Assembly: GCA_015709215.1 (NCBI GenBank)
Contig: JACCQN010000025.1
Location: 12,193-51,455, forward strand
Direction: 5' to 3'
Length of the DNA: 39,263 bases
Origin: Bacteroidales bacterium
Lineage (GTDB): Bacteria > Bacteroidota > Bacteroidia > Bacteroidales > F082
Positions 29,542 to 37,333 of this stretch are shown piece by piece (position 1 is the first letter of the stretch; each line of letters begins with the position of its first letter). The notes under the pieces were generated by a model that made no database searches, was not told where the DNA came from, and saw only the letters and a program-made list of their open reading frames with translations. Both the position numbers and the translations under genes were made by a program.

Positions 29542-30159
29542 TTAAAGCGCTTTCAGAATATCTGACACACTGGAGCGCTTTTTATAATCCGGATCAAAAT
29601 GCCTCCAGGCTATTATTCCATCTGGCTTTATCAAGTAAGTTGCTGGTATTGGAAGTCGCTGACTGTCATCAGAATGGGTCTCTTTTAGTTTGGCGCCAAG
29701 CACGGTATTGTAAACAAAAAGCGTTTTTGTATCCGGTTTAAAAGTCACATCGTATGCATCAGCAATCCGATAATTCTCGTCGTAAAGCAATTGAAATTCA
29801 GCGCCGGTTTTTGTTGCCATTTTTTCAAGGTATTCGGGCTTTTCAGGCGAAACAGCTATTACTTTCACTCCTGCTTCCTTCAAAAGATACAGGCTGTCCT
29901 GAAATGTTGCCAGATGCTTGTTGCATACCGGACACCAAAAACCACGATAAAAAATAAGCACTATCGGCCCATCATTCAAAGCTTCGACCAACTTAAACTG
30001 CCTGCCATTTTGATCTATAGCTTCAAACATTGGTGCTGTTTGACCAGGTAAAAGTCCATTTGCTTCTTCCGCCGAGCGAAAGTCTTGCGCACGAAGCGAC
30101 ATCCCGGCCATTGACATTAAAATAATGTTCATCATAAAAAAGGTTTTAAAAGATCTCAT
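29542..30159 (-). CDS. Exported peroxiredoxin-like (AhpC/TSA) protein
   Basis: 205 residues. A signal peptide ends near LRAQ (about residues 1-25), so the protein is probably periplasmic or lipid-side. The thioredoxin fold starts GQTAPMFEAIDQNG; the active motif is FYRGFWCPVCNKHL with C76 and C79, as in the peroxiredoxin-like AhpC/TSA group. It likely reduces peroxides with a C-x2-C disulfide. A TGTCAGG-N14-CGACT box lies 49 nt upstream of the ATG, placing it in the predicted ECF regulon. The gene is followed by eanB on the same strand. Confidence 0.88.
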   Translation of the reverse strand: MRSFKTFFMMNIILMSMAGMSLRAQDFRSAEEANGLLPGQTAPMFEAIDQNGRQFKLVEALNDGPIVLIFYRGFWCPVCNKHLATFQDSLYLLKEAGVKVIAVSPEKPEYLEKMATKTGAEFQLLYDENYRIADAYDVTFKPDTKTLFVYNTVLGAKLKETHSDDSQRLPIPATYLIKPDGIIAWRHFDPDYKKRSSVSDILKAL

Positions 30160-30208
30160 TATTCAAGCTATTTATTTCAAAAAAAATTGAATTTATTTGA
30201 TACTCATC

Positions 30209-30234
30209 AGTCGCAAAAATTCTAAATCCTGACA
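30209..30234 (-). promoter_or_regulatory. Predicted ECF promoter of the peroxiredoxin-like gene
   Basis: On the - strand, TGTCAGG (30228-30234) and CGACT (30209-30213) are separated by 14 nt, one less than in the other sites. It is 49 nt before the start codon. Confidence 0.6.
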
Positions 30235-30282
30235 CATTTTTCGAAGAAATTATTTCAGATGTTTTTTATAAGCACCAAAAAC

Positions 30283-30308
30283 GCCAGCTTAACGACTGGC
30301 TTTATGGC
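30283..30308 (-). terminator. Terminator-like hairpin after doxX
   Basis: GCCAG at 30283-30287 pairs with CTGGC at 30296-30300. Reading the - strand, the neighbouring run is GTTTTTGG on the doxX-distal side, so a weak intrinsic terminator for doxX is possible. Confidence 0.35.
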
Positions 30309-30365
30309 ATTAACTATCTTAGTGTTGATCACAAAAAGTTCCAAGTTTTATCAACCAACTTATCA

Positions 30366-30815
30366 TCACATTTTAGACATAAGGAATTTCTTCAGGAAAT
30401 GGTCCACACTGATTTTCCCAGGACCATAAATAAACAAGCCAAATAACATCAAGAGGTAATAAAGTGGTATTTCAAACCCATTGTTTCCGGCTTCAAAACC
30501 ATTGGCCCAATGCACGGTTTGGATGGCCACCAGCATCACTATCATTAATGGAATGGCAATAATGCGTGTGCCTAAACCCAAAAACAACAACACGAAGCCA
30601 GCCACTTCTGTATAGGTTGCCAGGTAAGCATTCAATGTTGGGAAAGGCATCCCCATGCCTTCGAACCAATCGGCAATGCCGCTGATATTTCCAAGTTTCA
30701 TCATGGCCGGGCCATAAAAACCGTAGGCAAGTATCAGCCTGAAAAATAAAAGTGGGACATCAACCAGCGCATTCAGTTTTTCGATCATTTGTTGATAAAG
30801 CGAAATCATTTTCAT
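30366..30815 (-). CDS. DoxX family integral membrane protein
   Basis: 149 residues with about four transmembrane helices, in the DoxX pattern: LLFFRLILAYGFYGPAMMKLGN, TYTEVAGFVLLFLGLGTRII, AIPLMIVMLVAIQTVHWANG, LYYLLMLFGLFIYGPGKIS. DoxX proteins serve in quinone/thiol redox and often accompany DUF692-DUF2063 RiPP operons (HvfE/BufD-like). Here it is about 5 kb from that operon but has the same TGTCAGG-N15-CGACT box 30 nt before its start. Confidence 0.88.
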   Translation of the reverse strand: MKMISLYQQMIEKLNALVDVPLLFFRLILAYGFYGPAMMKLGNISGIADWFEGMGMPFPTLNAYLATYTEVAGFVLLFLGLGTRIIAIPLMIVMLVAIQTVHWANGFEAGNNGFEIPLYYLLMLFGLFIYGPGKISVDHFLKKFLMSKM

Positions 30816-30845
30816 TTTTTTAATTTTTATTGTTTGCGATGATTG

Positions 30846-30872
30846 AGTCGGCTTTTTAATTAATGCCTGACA
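30846..30872 (-). promoter_or_regulatory. Predicted ECF promoter of doxX
   Basis: On the - strand, TGTCAGG (30866-30872), a 15-nt spacer and CGACT (30846-30850), 30 nt before the doxX start. Confidence 0.65.
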
Positions 30873-31028
30873 TTTTCAACCTAAATTCGATCAAAAAAAC
30901 TCCAGGATAACATGTCAAAAAAAATTAAAGAATTAATATAAAGTTACTTACGTATTTATTTTTCTTATTTCGAAACATTTTTGTCCGGTATAATTTAAAT
31001 AAAAACGCTCAATCGCTGTAATAATGCC

Positions 31029-31125
31029 GTCCCTACGGGACTTGGGATAATCAGGGGTAAGCTTTTATGCTACCCATAGTTTGTCCCTGGCGGGACTATC
31101 CCGTTAGGGACAAACTATGGGTAGC
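31029..31125. repeat. REP-like palindromes including a perfect 20-bp-arm hairpin
   Basis: GTCCCTACGGGAC at 31029-31041 is a short palindrome of the same TAC-loop type as those at 8747 and 8800. It is followed by a perfect inverted repeat with 20-bp arms (31069-31088 and 31106-31125, GCTACCCATAGTTTGTCCCT and its complement). Inside is another hairpin CGGGA-CTA-TCCCG. It looks like a REPIN-type unit in the gap between doxX and the DsrE-like gene. Confidence 0.75.
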
Positions 31126-31216
31126 CAGTGCGTTACAGGTTAAGAAAAAGTTCCGTAGGGAGGACATTATAATTTTACCGGACAACAGTGATTCTGAAAA
31201 AAAAAGAAGATATCAC

Positions 31217-31243
31217 TGTCAGGAAAGGTCGATTGATGCGACT
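31217..31243 (+). promoter_or_regulatory. Predicted ECF promoter of the DsrE-like gene
   Basis: TGTCAGG at 31217-31223, a 15-nt spacer and CGACT at 31239-31243, 28 nt before the ATG at 31272. It lies within a longer open frame, which supports the shorter start. Confidence 0.65.
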
Positions 31244-31271
31244 AAGAAGTCAAATTCAAAAAAAATCTATT

Positions 31272-31628
31272 ATGACAAAAATTGCCCTTATTATTATGTC
31301 GGATACAGAAAGTGCTGAAGCGCTCGGTAAAGTATCCAATGCCTTTATGTTAGCCCTTGAATCGATGGAACAAGGTGACGATCTCAAAATAATTTTTGAA
31401 GGAGCCGGTACCAAGTGGATAGGCGCACTTGAAGACTCCGCGCACAAACTTCATGACCTTTATAAATCTGTAAAGCCAGCTATAACAGGTGCATGCTCGT
31501 TTTGTGCTTCAGCATTTGGGGTAAAAAATGCAGTTGAAAAGGCTGGTATTACTCTGCTGTCAGAATACAAGGATCATCCCAGCCTGCGTCAGCTGGTTAT
31601 TGATGGATATACCCTGATTTCCTATTAA
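31272..31628 (+). CDS. DsrE/DsrF-like protein
   Basis: 118 residues from the ATG at 31272. The fold begins TKIALIIMSDTESAEALGKV, with MLALESMEQGDDLKIIFEGAGTKW following, as in the DsrE/YchN family. Cys75 and Cys78 lie in ITGACSFCASAFG, at the place of the sulfur-carrying cysteine in DsrE-like proteins. The likely role is sulfur transfer or thiol sensing. The predicted ECF promoter precedes the gene, and a strong terminator follows it, so it is a single-gene unit. An open frame reaching back to 31188 runs through the promoter box and is not used. Confidence 0.85.
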   Translation: MTKIALIIMSDTESAEALGKVSNAFMLALESMEQGDDLKIIFEGAGTKWIGALEDSAHKLHDLYKSVKPAITGACSFCASAFGVKNAVEKAGITLLSEYKDHPSLRQLVIDGYTLISY

Positions 31629-31652
31629 TCCCAAGTTTTGGTTTGGTTGGTT

Positions 31653-31692
31653 AGCAGAAAGACGGCTTTGGCTGTCTTTCTGCTTTTTTTTC
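31653..31692 (+). terminator. Intrinsic terminator of the DsrE-like gene
   Basis: AGCAGAAAGAC (31653-31663) and GTCTTTCTGCT (31674-31684) form a perfect 11-bp stem with a short inner GGC/GCT stem, followed by a T-run. Confidence 0.92.
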
Positions 31693-31818
31693 TTGCTATC
31701 ACTTGTAAATTTGACAACGAAGTGATTAACAATTAAGAAAAAATTCCTGTTAATCAACAGATTCGTAAACAATATACAGGCGAATAGTTAGGCGCCCACA
31801 GCCTCTGATTAAATTTGC

Positions 31819-32136
31819 TTAGGCTGCATGGTTTAGTATTTCTATACCGTTCTTTTTAATTTCGGCAACCAACGGATTTGAGCTATGAAAATCAGAAATT
31901 TTGAAGGGATGAGGTTCTATTAATAAATCGTCATCACTGCGAAGCTGCATCAATTGGATTTGCAAATCGATAATATCATCCACGGTTTTAAAAACAATCG
32001 CAATATCAATATCACTATCAGGGTGATTTGTACCTTTTGCAAAGGATCCAAAGAGTATGGCACTTTCAATTTGAAACTTGTCACTAATTGAATCAATGTA
32101 TCGTTTTGCAATCCTTAAAGCTTCTTTTTTATCCAT
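31819..32136 (-). CDS. Minimal nucleotidyltransferase (MNT) domain protein
   Basis: 105 residues. The Pol-beta-like core is visible: ILFGSFAKGTNHPDSDIDIAI, with GS at 30-31 and D42/D44 as metal ligands. It is the antitoxin-type partner in HEPN-MNT pairs, where it can AMPylate the HEPN toxin. The HEPN gene directly upstream on the same strand overlaps its start by about 20 nt and is broken by two stops, so the pair is probably inactive or this gene now acts alone. Confidence 0.88.
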   Translation of the reverse strand: MDKKEALRIAKRYIDSISDKFQIESAILFGSFAKGTNHPDSDIDIAIVFKTVDDIIDLQIQLMQLRSDDDLLIEPHPFKISDFHSSNPLVAEIKKNGIEILNHAA

Positions 32137-32516
32137 TCTCTAAGTATCTTAATATTTGTAAACCAATTTATTGCATAATCAGGCGTGCATTTTTTATAAA
32201 ATTCCTGCTTGTAGTCATCGTAACGTGCATTTATATTAAAAGTTGATATTGTATCAAGCCACCTGATTTGCTCCTCTTAAAAGATTAGTCCAGATAGTTT
32301 TGCAAGTCGTCTTAAGTCATGAGTTAATGGGGCATGATTGCCTGTGTTTTTTACAATAATCGCTTTAAGCAATCGCTCAATTACAAGATGTCCAATAAAT
32401 AGCGCCCAATTGAAATCTTTTGAAAGCATCAAATTATTCATGGTCTCAAAATCAGATTCTGATCTTGTGATCCAGTGTTAAGCTATTCTTTCCTTATCAA
32501 TTATCTCATTTTCCAT
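32115..32516 (-). pseudogene. HEPN-domain gene with two in-frame stops
   Basis: Reading the - strand from the ATG at 32516, the frame gives MENEIIDKERIA, stop, then HWITRSESDFETMNNLMLSK, DFNWALFIGHLVIERLLKAI, TGNHAPLTHDLRRLAKLSG and LIF, stop, and ends LREWIKKKL at 32115. The HEPN pattern (GHLVIERLLKA, then H...THDL..LA) is clear. Both stops are TAA (codons 13 and 80). The length, 133 codons, is normal for the family. Only the stops break it; no frameshift is needed. Confidence 0.8.
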
Positions 32517-32580
32517 ACATCAAAAATACAACAAATGCATGATTTTTTAAACAGTTTGTAATTTTTTAGCATGCAGTCTA

Positions 32581-33141
32581 TCAATACTTATATCCGCCCC
32601 CACCATCTGCTTCCAGGCCGATACCTGTTGCCAGCACCAGTCGGTTCACAAAATTAAAGTAGGCTATTACCAGACTGGCATCCAGCAATTCCAGGTCAGT
32701 GAAGCCATTGGTTTTTAACTGTACCAGCTGTTGGTTTTGCTCAAAAGCAGCAGGATTGGTTGTGAGTTCGGCAGCCAGTTGCGCCAAAAGCTGTTCGCGT
32801 TGGCTAAGCGGAGCAGACTTCCAATCAGTGATCAGAAGTTTCAATCGCTCATCATTTTTCCAGTAATGATGCAGCGCTTCTGCATGATGCTGCCGACAAT
32901 ACAGGCAAGCATTCGTTACTGAGACTACCACGGCCATCATTTCCCTTTCGGCTCTCGAAAGTGGCGATTTACTGAACATAATCTCCATATAAAGCTCCAT
33001 ATGTTTTACAATACTTTCGGGGTGCAGGCTTTGCAACTTGTGCACTTCGGCCAGTTTGCCTCGTTTTTGGATGATATCGTCATAAATTTCGCGCAGGCGG
33101 CCGGTGGATTCTTCGTAATCAATGATTTTGATCGTACTCAT
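32581..33141 (-). CDS. AhpD-like / carboxymuconolactone decarboxylase family peroxidase-related protein
   Basis: 186 residues, all-helical. The AhpD motif is VTNACLYCRQHHAEAL with C79-x2-C82 and H85/H86. The segment LSRAEREMMAVVVSV before it is standard. These proteins act as thiol peroxidases or reductase partners. It is divergently placed to the DUF427 gene; the 70-bp gap carries the predicted ECF promoter for DUF427 only. I see no matching box on the strand of this gene. Confidence 0.88.
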   Translation of the reverse strand: MSTIKIIDYEESTGRLREIYDDIIQKRGKLAEVHKLQSLHPESIVKHMELYMEIMFSKSPLSRAEREMMAVVVSVTNACLYCRQHHAEALHHYWKNDERLKLLITDWKSAPLSQREQLLAQLAAELTTNPAAFEQNQQLVQLKTNGFTDLELLDASLVIAYFNFVNRLVLATGIGLEADGGGGYKY

Positions 33142-33152
33142 AAGGTCATAAT

Positions 33153-33179
33153 TGTCAGGAAAAAGTAAAAGTAACGACT
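33153..33179 (+). promoter_or_regulatory. Predicted ECF promoter of the DUF427 gene
   Basis: TGTCAGG at 33153-33159, a 15-nt spacer and CGACT at 33175-33179, 32 nt before the ATG at 33212. Confidence 0.65.
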
Positions 33180-33211
33180 TATATTATAAATTAACATAAA
33201 AAACTATCTCT

Positions 33212-33493
33212 ATGAAAGCGATCTGGAACGAAAAAATTATTGCTGAAAGCGATGAAACTATCCCTGTTGAAGGCAACCGGTATTTTCCGGCCGAAAGCGT
33301 TAACAGTGAATACTTGCGTAAAAGCGATACCCAAACCATTTGCCCCTGGAAAGGGACCGCAAGCTATTATGATGTTGTGGTTGACGGGCAGGTAAACGAA
33401 GATGCCGCCTGGTATTATGCCGATCCCAAGCCGGCAGCCTTAAAAATTAAAGGGCATATTGCCTTCTGGAAAGGAATCTCGGTTTTACCCTAA
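33212..33493 (+). CDS. DUF427 domain protein
   Basis: 93 residues. DUF427 (PF04248) is recognised by MKAIWNEKIIAESDETI, EGNRYFPAESV, CPWKGTASYYDV and AAWYYADPKPAALKIKGHIA. Its function is not established. Cys44 in TICPWKG is conserved in the family. The gene stands alone with its own TGTCAGG-N15-CGACT promoter box and is divergent from the AhpD-like gene. Confidence 0.92.
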   Translation: MKAIWNEKIIAESDETIPVEGNRYFPAESVNSEYLRKSDTQTICPWKGTASYYDVVVDGQVNEDAAWYYADPKPAALKIKGHIAFWKGISVLP

Positions 33494-33816
33494 CCCAACT
33501 TGTAATATTACTATCCTAAAATTCTGTATTCCAGTAGGATGTGTTTAAGACATTCATATTTCGGGTAACACAGATTTTTTCATATAGCATGGTACGATTT
33601 TATACCCCAGGGCTTCATAAATTTTTTGTTTTTGGGGTGGCATTTTTAACGAGTTGGGCTAAGTGAACTTAAAATTGGTGAACCCTTTAAATCAACATTT
33701 CTTCTTTGGAAAAACAAAGCCATCATTGAATAGATCCTTAATAAATTGAAAAAGCCAGTGCCCTCAAGCAACCGGTTTTTCTGCCCAAACCAAACTTTCA
33801 CTAATCTGTTTTCAAT
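33494..33816. other. Gene-poor interval with a possible short acetyltransferase relic
   Basis: A 30-codon frame on the - strand (33554-33643) reads MPPQKQKIYEALGYKIVPCY and resembles the end of a GNAT acetyltransferase (YExLGY...P-Y). It has no further gene around it. The rest shows no clear feature. Confidence 0.25.
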
Positions 33817-34330
33817 TTATTTCGAAAAGATGTAATCCTTGGCTTTTGCTGCTGTGTGACGCTGCAAGCACATGCCATTCATCAAATTGGCACCACGCAT
33901 GGCAATAGCATTTTCGTTTTTGGCAATTTTACCATCGGGAGCCAGCATAAACCATTCCCAATCGCCACCTTCAGGATTAAAGTTGTTACCACGTTTTACC
34001 ATAGCAGACCGCTCGTCCATTGTTCCTTCAGGGTTGTTAGAATGTTTTACGATAATAATTCCCACAGGATAGATTCCGATTATAGGTGCCTGACCATCTT
34101 TGAAATAAACATTAGGCACTACAGTTTCGTCATTTCTGCTATGCGCTATTCCTTCCAAAGCAGGGTCCTGTTGCATCCTAAAATCAGTTCATATATGAAG
34201 CAAAAGAATTGTCATCAGCCACTCATTTTAAGGTGTTGGCGGATTGTTATCCTCATCATCTTTGCTACACGATTTGTAAAGATTATGAGCTGGAAAAGAG
34301 CAAGCCGAGTATCCGTAAAAATCATTTAAA
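33817..34330 (-). pseudogene. Decayed cytochrome P460-like lipoprotein gene
   Basis: The intact 119-codon part (33817-34176) has the C-terminal half of a P460-like protein: VGIIIVKHSNNPEGT, AMVKRGNNFNPEGGDWEWFM, and an end MNGMCLQRHTAAKAKDYIF. The family has CxxCH here for haem c; the second cysteine is Arg (CLQRH). Upstream, in another frame, an exported-lipoprotein-like start SCSKDDEDNNPPTP (Cys at 34267-34269) runs into a TAA at 34228-34230, and more stops separate it from the rest. I read this as one gene broken by stops and frameshift. It lies downstream of the DUF2063 gene. Confidence 0.55.
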
Positions 34331-34348
34331 ATGCATCATCAAAAGTAT

Positions 34349-35107
34349 TTAAGGATTAGTAAATCCAAGTATTAATCGACTTTGAATGCATTGATTAACA
34401 AATTCCACCGCCTGTGGCAGATAATTTGGTTTATACTTGAATTGTAGTGACTCGCAGCTTAGCTTAATCAAAGTTGGTATATCCATCCCGATTCCTTCAT
34501 TCAACAGTGCTATCATTTGAGCCGTAAGTGGTGACAGATTAGTAAAGAGCACCTTGCCACTTTCGGGATGACGGTGCAAACTCAAAAAGAAGTTGGAGCG
34601 GTCGTTTACACTAATTATTCCGGCCGGCTTCAGGTGAACCGGAAAATGAAAATGCAAGAGTTCCGTCTCAGGATTAAGCACGAGGTTGCCGTTTTCGGAT
34701 TGTCCATTTAATGGTACTTCAACTATTTGATCAGGCATCATGTAAACAGCCACTTCGGCCCATTCAAAGCGCATCAGCTCAAGCAAAAAAGGATATTTAG
34801 CCTGAAGTTGTGCATAGTCATTTCTAACGAAATCAATCAAAGCTTCCGGCATTCGCCAGATTTGAGGAGATTGCATTGTGCCACTGCGGTAAAAATCTTT
34901 AACAAGCCCCGACCACTCTGTTTGCGACAAGAGATTTCTGGTCAATGGATAGGCAGACGAAACAGCCTCTTCGGCCACGTGAAATACCATTTTGCGGTAT
35001 TGTTCGAGTGCCTCAGGACGAGAAAGTGTGCTTTTGAAAGCTTTTTCCTGCCGGATAGCGCTGGCAAAAGATGATTGCGTTTTAAAGGTTTTAACTGTGG
35101 TTTGCAT
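34349..35107 (-). CDS. hvfC: DUF2063 family protein (HvfC/BufC-like partner of the MNIO enzyme)
   Basis: 252 residues. The N-terminal DUF2063 fold appears as QSSFASAIR, ALEQYRKMVFHVAEEAVSSA, YPLTRNLLSQTEWSGLVKDF and LLELMRFEWAEVAVY. The C-terminal part (about 150-250) is a mixed domain. These proteins bind the leader of the precursor and the MNIO enzyme in RiPP systems. The start overlaps the end of the DUF692 gene by 17 nt, so they are coupled, which fits the known HvfB-HvfC partnership. Confidence 0.88.
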   Translation of the reverse strand: MQTTVKTFKTQSSFASAIRQEKAFKSTLSRPEALEQYRKMVFHVAEEAVSSAYPLTRNLLSQTEWSGLVKDFYRSGTMQSPQIWRMPEALIDFVRNDYAQLQAKYPFLLELMRFEWAEVAVYMMPDQIVEVPLNGQSENGNLVLNPETELLHFHFPVHLKPAGIISVNDRSNFFLSLHRHPESGKVLFTNLSPLTAQMIALLNEGIGMDIPTLIKLSCESLQFKYKPNYLPQAVEFVNQCIQSRLILGFTNP

Positions 35108-35924
35108 ATACCTGAGGTTTTAAGACTTGTTGCTGAATTTTTCTGAGTTGCTGCAGTTCATGCTGCATTTCCGGCAATTCGGGAATATTGAAATCACGTT
35201 CCAAGAGTACCGGAACCGGCCGGCCAAGTTGCTGTAAAGCAAAAGAGAACAGCTCATAAACCGGATCAATAATAGCCTGACCATGTGTATCAATAATCAG
35301 ATCTTCAGAAACCTGTTCATGGCCGGCCATATGAATATAGCGCACCCGCTGGAGCGGTAAAGCGGTGATAAAGGTTTCCGGATTATAATTATGGTTAAAG
35401 CCATTGACATAGATATTATTTACATCCAACAATAAATCACAATCAGCTTCCTCTAAAATGGCATTAACAAACTCCAGTTCGGTGAGTTCGGGCGTGATTG
35501 CGGTATAATAACTCACTATCTCGATGGCGATACGACGCTCCAGAATTTCTTGTACTTCCCTGATTCTGGCACTTACATGGTTTACCGCTTCAGCGGTAAA
35601 AGGAATCGGGAGCAGCTCATACAGATGAGCGTTATCACATTTGGCAAAGCTCAGGTGTTCGGAATAAAGGGTAGCACCGGTTTCGTTGAGAAAGTGCTTA
35701 ATTTTTCGCAGGAAATCATAATCCAGTGGATCGGGACTGCCCACACTGAGCGACAAGCCGTGTGTAAATAAGGGATAGCGTTCCAAAGCTTTATCGAGCA
35801 GCTTTTTCCAATAGCCCCCCACCGCTATCCAATTTTCGGGAGCTACCTCAATAAAATCAGGTGTGAGCTGGTTTGAAGCCAATAGTTCTTCTGCAAAATC
35901 ACGTCGAAATCCGATGCCGGTCAT
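35091..35924 (-). CDS. hvfB: DUF692 multinuclear non-haem iron oxidase (MNIO; HvfB/BufB-like)
   Basis: 277 residues, full length for the family. The TIM-barrel metal ligands are in place: HGLSLSVGS (H55), SEHLSF (E89-H90), EIVSYY (E135), LLDVNNIYVN (D167, N169), HMAGHEQ (H198, H202), IDTHG (H214) and LLERDFNIPE (E242, D244). MNIOs oxidise cysteine in peptide substrates; the HvfB group makes oxazolone-thioamide at EGKCG motifs. The substrate gene with two EGKCG copies is 80 nt upstream. Confidence 0.93.
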   Translation of the reverse strand: MTGIGFRRDFAEELLASNQLTPDFIEVAPENWIAVGGYWKKLLDKALERYPLFTHGLSLSVGSPDPLDYDFLRKIKHFLNETGATLYSEHLSFAKCDNAHLYELLPIPFTAEAVNHVSARIREVQEILERRIAIEIVSYYTAITPELTELEFVNAILEEADCDLLLDVNNIYVNGFNHNYNPETFITALPLQRVRYIHMAGHEQVSEDLIIDTHGQAIIDPVYELFSFALQQLGRPVPVLLERDFNIPELPEMQHELQQLRKIQQQVLKPQVYANHS

Positions 35925-36004
35925 AGGAATAGTTTTTAAGAAATTGATAAGAAAAAATGGAGGTGCAACCTAAAAATCAGATCACACTCTCCGGTGTAAG
36001 CAGT

Positions 36005-36388
36005 TTAGAAAGTGCCGCATTTGCCTTCGCCACATTTGGCTTCAGAGCTCTTGCTTTCTGATTTTTTCTCAGCTTTCTTCTCTGTTTTTACATCAGCTTT
36101 CTTCTCGGAAGACTTTTCAGCTTTCTTTTCGCCTTCACCACATTTACCCTCGCCACATTTGGCTTCCTTAGTCTTGCTTTCTTTAGTAGCTTCTCCACAT
36201 TTCAGCTCAAATTTCAGATCCGGAATAGGTGTGAAAAGGTTTGTGCTAAGTGCTGATCTAACTTCGCTTCCTGAACCCAGGAGATTGGCTGTGAAGGCGT
36301 TTTCGGCTTGTACGTTAAGGGCTGCTCCGCCGCTAATCAATGCACTGGCAACTAAGGTCGTTTTGATAAAGTTTTTTTGATTTTTCAT
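36005..36388 (-). CDS. hvfA: HvfA/bufferin-type RiPP precursor with EGKCG motifs
   Basis: 127 residues. A signal peptide (about 1-28, ending NVQA) is followed by a conserved-looking stretch to residue 63. Five cysteines follow: C64, then pairs C78/C83 and C119/C124, both in EAKCGEGKCG. Between the pairs lies a Lys/Ser/Glu spacer of about 35 residues (EKKAEKKSESKS type). EGKCG is the site that DUF692 enzymes modify in HvfA/bufferin proteins, which bind copper at the cell surface. Low-complexity KKAEK repeats may vary between strains. The gene has its own predicted ECF promoter 52 nt upstream and begins the hvfA-hvfB-hvfC operon. Confidence 0.88.
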   Translation of the reverse strand: MKNQKNFIKTTLVASALISGGAALNVQAENAFTANLLGSGSEVRSALSTNLFTPIPDLKFELKCGEATKESKTKEAKCGEGKCGEGEKKAEKSSEKKADVKTEKKAEKKSESKSSEAKCGEGKCGTF

Positions 36389-36440
36389 TGTAACAGGTTT
36401 TTTAATGTTTCGAACGATTTAAGTTTAAATTCACTAACTC

Positions 36441-36467
36441 AATCGTATGAATCATAAAAACCTGACA
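36441..36467 (-). promoter_or_regulatory. Predicted ECF promoter of hvfA
   Basis: On the - strand, TGTCAGG (36461-36467), a 15-nt spacer and CGATT (36441-36445; one change from CGACT), 52 nt before the hvfA start and just past the anti-sigma stop. Confidence 0.6.
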
Positions 36468-36470
36468 ACA

Positions 36471-36758
36471 TCAGTTAAATTTTTCGGTATCCAGTTTTTC
36501 TTTCAACCTATTAATACGCTGATTATCTGATTCTTGATTAATAGATAATTTTTCATCATTAATTGATTCCAATTCCTTTTGGATCACCTTGTCGAGTAAT
36601 TCACTTTGCTGTTGATAGTTGCGACAGACATCACAAACACGGGTGTGCATAAAAAGCTGAGCCTTCTCGAGAGGGCTTAACAGGAACACGCTTTTCTTCT
36701 CAATTAACTCTGTTGCTTTAAGGCAAGAGAGCATCAAAGTATTCATTAGCTTTTTCAT
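36471..36758 (-). CDS. Zinc-finger-type anti-sigma protein
   Basis: 95 residues from the ATG at 36758, chosen because it forms an ATGA overlap with the sigma stop. The ZAS-type motif is H38-x3-C42-x2-C45 (MHTRVCDVCRNYQQQ), with C12 in LSCLKATELI before it. The C-terminal half is charged and helical; no transmembrane segment is seen, so it would be a soluble anti-sigma. A zinc-thiolate switch would suit oxidant or copper sensing, but that is an inference. Confidence 0.72.
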   Translation of the reverse strand: MKKLMNTLMLSCLKATELIEKKSVFLLSPLEKAQLFMHTRVCDVCRNYQQQSELLDKVIQKELESINDEKLSINQESDNQRINRLKEKLDTEKFN

Positions 36759-37333
36759 ACAGCAAACCAATTTTGTTCAATACACGCACGCATCTGAAGT
36801 TTTGCTCTGTGCAAAATCTGCCAGAAGTTAGCCTGACTGATTCCAAGGTCTTCACAAATTGCAGATCCTTTTTGTTCTTGTAAATATTTTAACTTCATAG
36901 CCACAGACCATTGTTCGGGCAATTGTTCCATGCAATAAAACAAAATCTGCCGAAACTGTTCGTTATCAAGCAATTCTTCTTCCCCAACCAACCATTTACC
37001 TGGTTTTCGATCCTCGTTCCAGCTTTGATCCTTACTAAAGAAAAGCCCAAGCATATCAGAATGGTTATCGCCTGCATCAACAAATTGCATCTTATATTTT
37101 TGCCGAAAATGATCCATAATTTTGTGTTTTAAAATCGAGAACAGCCAGGCTTTTGGGTTTATCCCCTCAAAGCTATCCAGTGCATGCAGCGCCGCCAAAT
37201 ACGTATCCTGCACCAAATCTTCGGCAACCATTTGATCGCTGGTACGTTTATATGCCCAGGCATGCAATTGCGAGGCATATTCATTTACCCAGCTGTTGAG
37301 CAGTTTTCGCTTATCGGTAGTTTGGTCATTCAT
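36755..37333 (-). CDS. ECF-type RNA polymerase sigma factor
   Basis: 192 residues from MNDQTTDKRK; a longer frame starts at 37369. Region 2 is WVNEYASQLHAWAYKRTSDQ, DLVQDTYLAALHALDSF and INPKAWLFSILKHKIMDHFR. Region 4 (about 130-190) is LPEQWSVAMKLKYLQEQKGS, CEDLGISQANFWQILHRAKL. A linker of about 45 residues between them is unusual in length. A box TATTTTTG lies just before the ATG (about 37339-37346). The gene follows the T9SS gene by 32 nt and is coupled to the anti-sigma gene. I predict it reads TGTCAGG-N15-CGACT promoters, including the one that drives its own operon. Confidence 0.9.
   Translation of the reverse strand: MNDQTTDKRKLLNSWVNEYASQLHAWAYKRTSDQMVAEDLVQDTYLAALHALDSFEGINPKAWLFSILKHKIMDHFRQKYKMQFVDAGDNHSDMLGLFFSKDQSWNEDRKPGKWLVGEEELLDNEQFRQILFYCMEQLPEQWSVAMKLKYLQEQKGSAICEDLGISQANFWQILHRAKLQMRACIEQNWFAV

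Noticed and set aside
31067-31318. An 83-codon frame upstream of the DsrE-like gene
   Set aside because: It crosses the REP hairpin and the ECF promoter box and shows no family features.
33554-33643. A 30-codon frame like the end of a GNAT acetyltransferase
   Set aside because: It is too short and isolated for a gene call; mentioned only as a possible relic.
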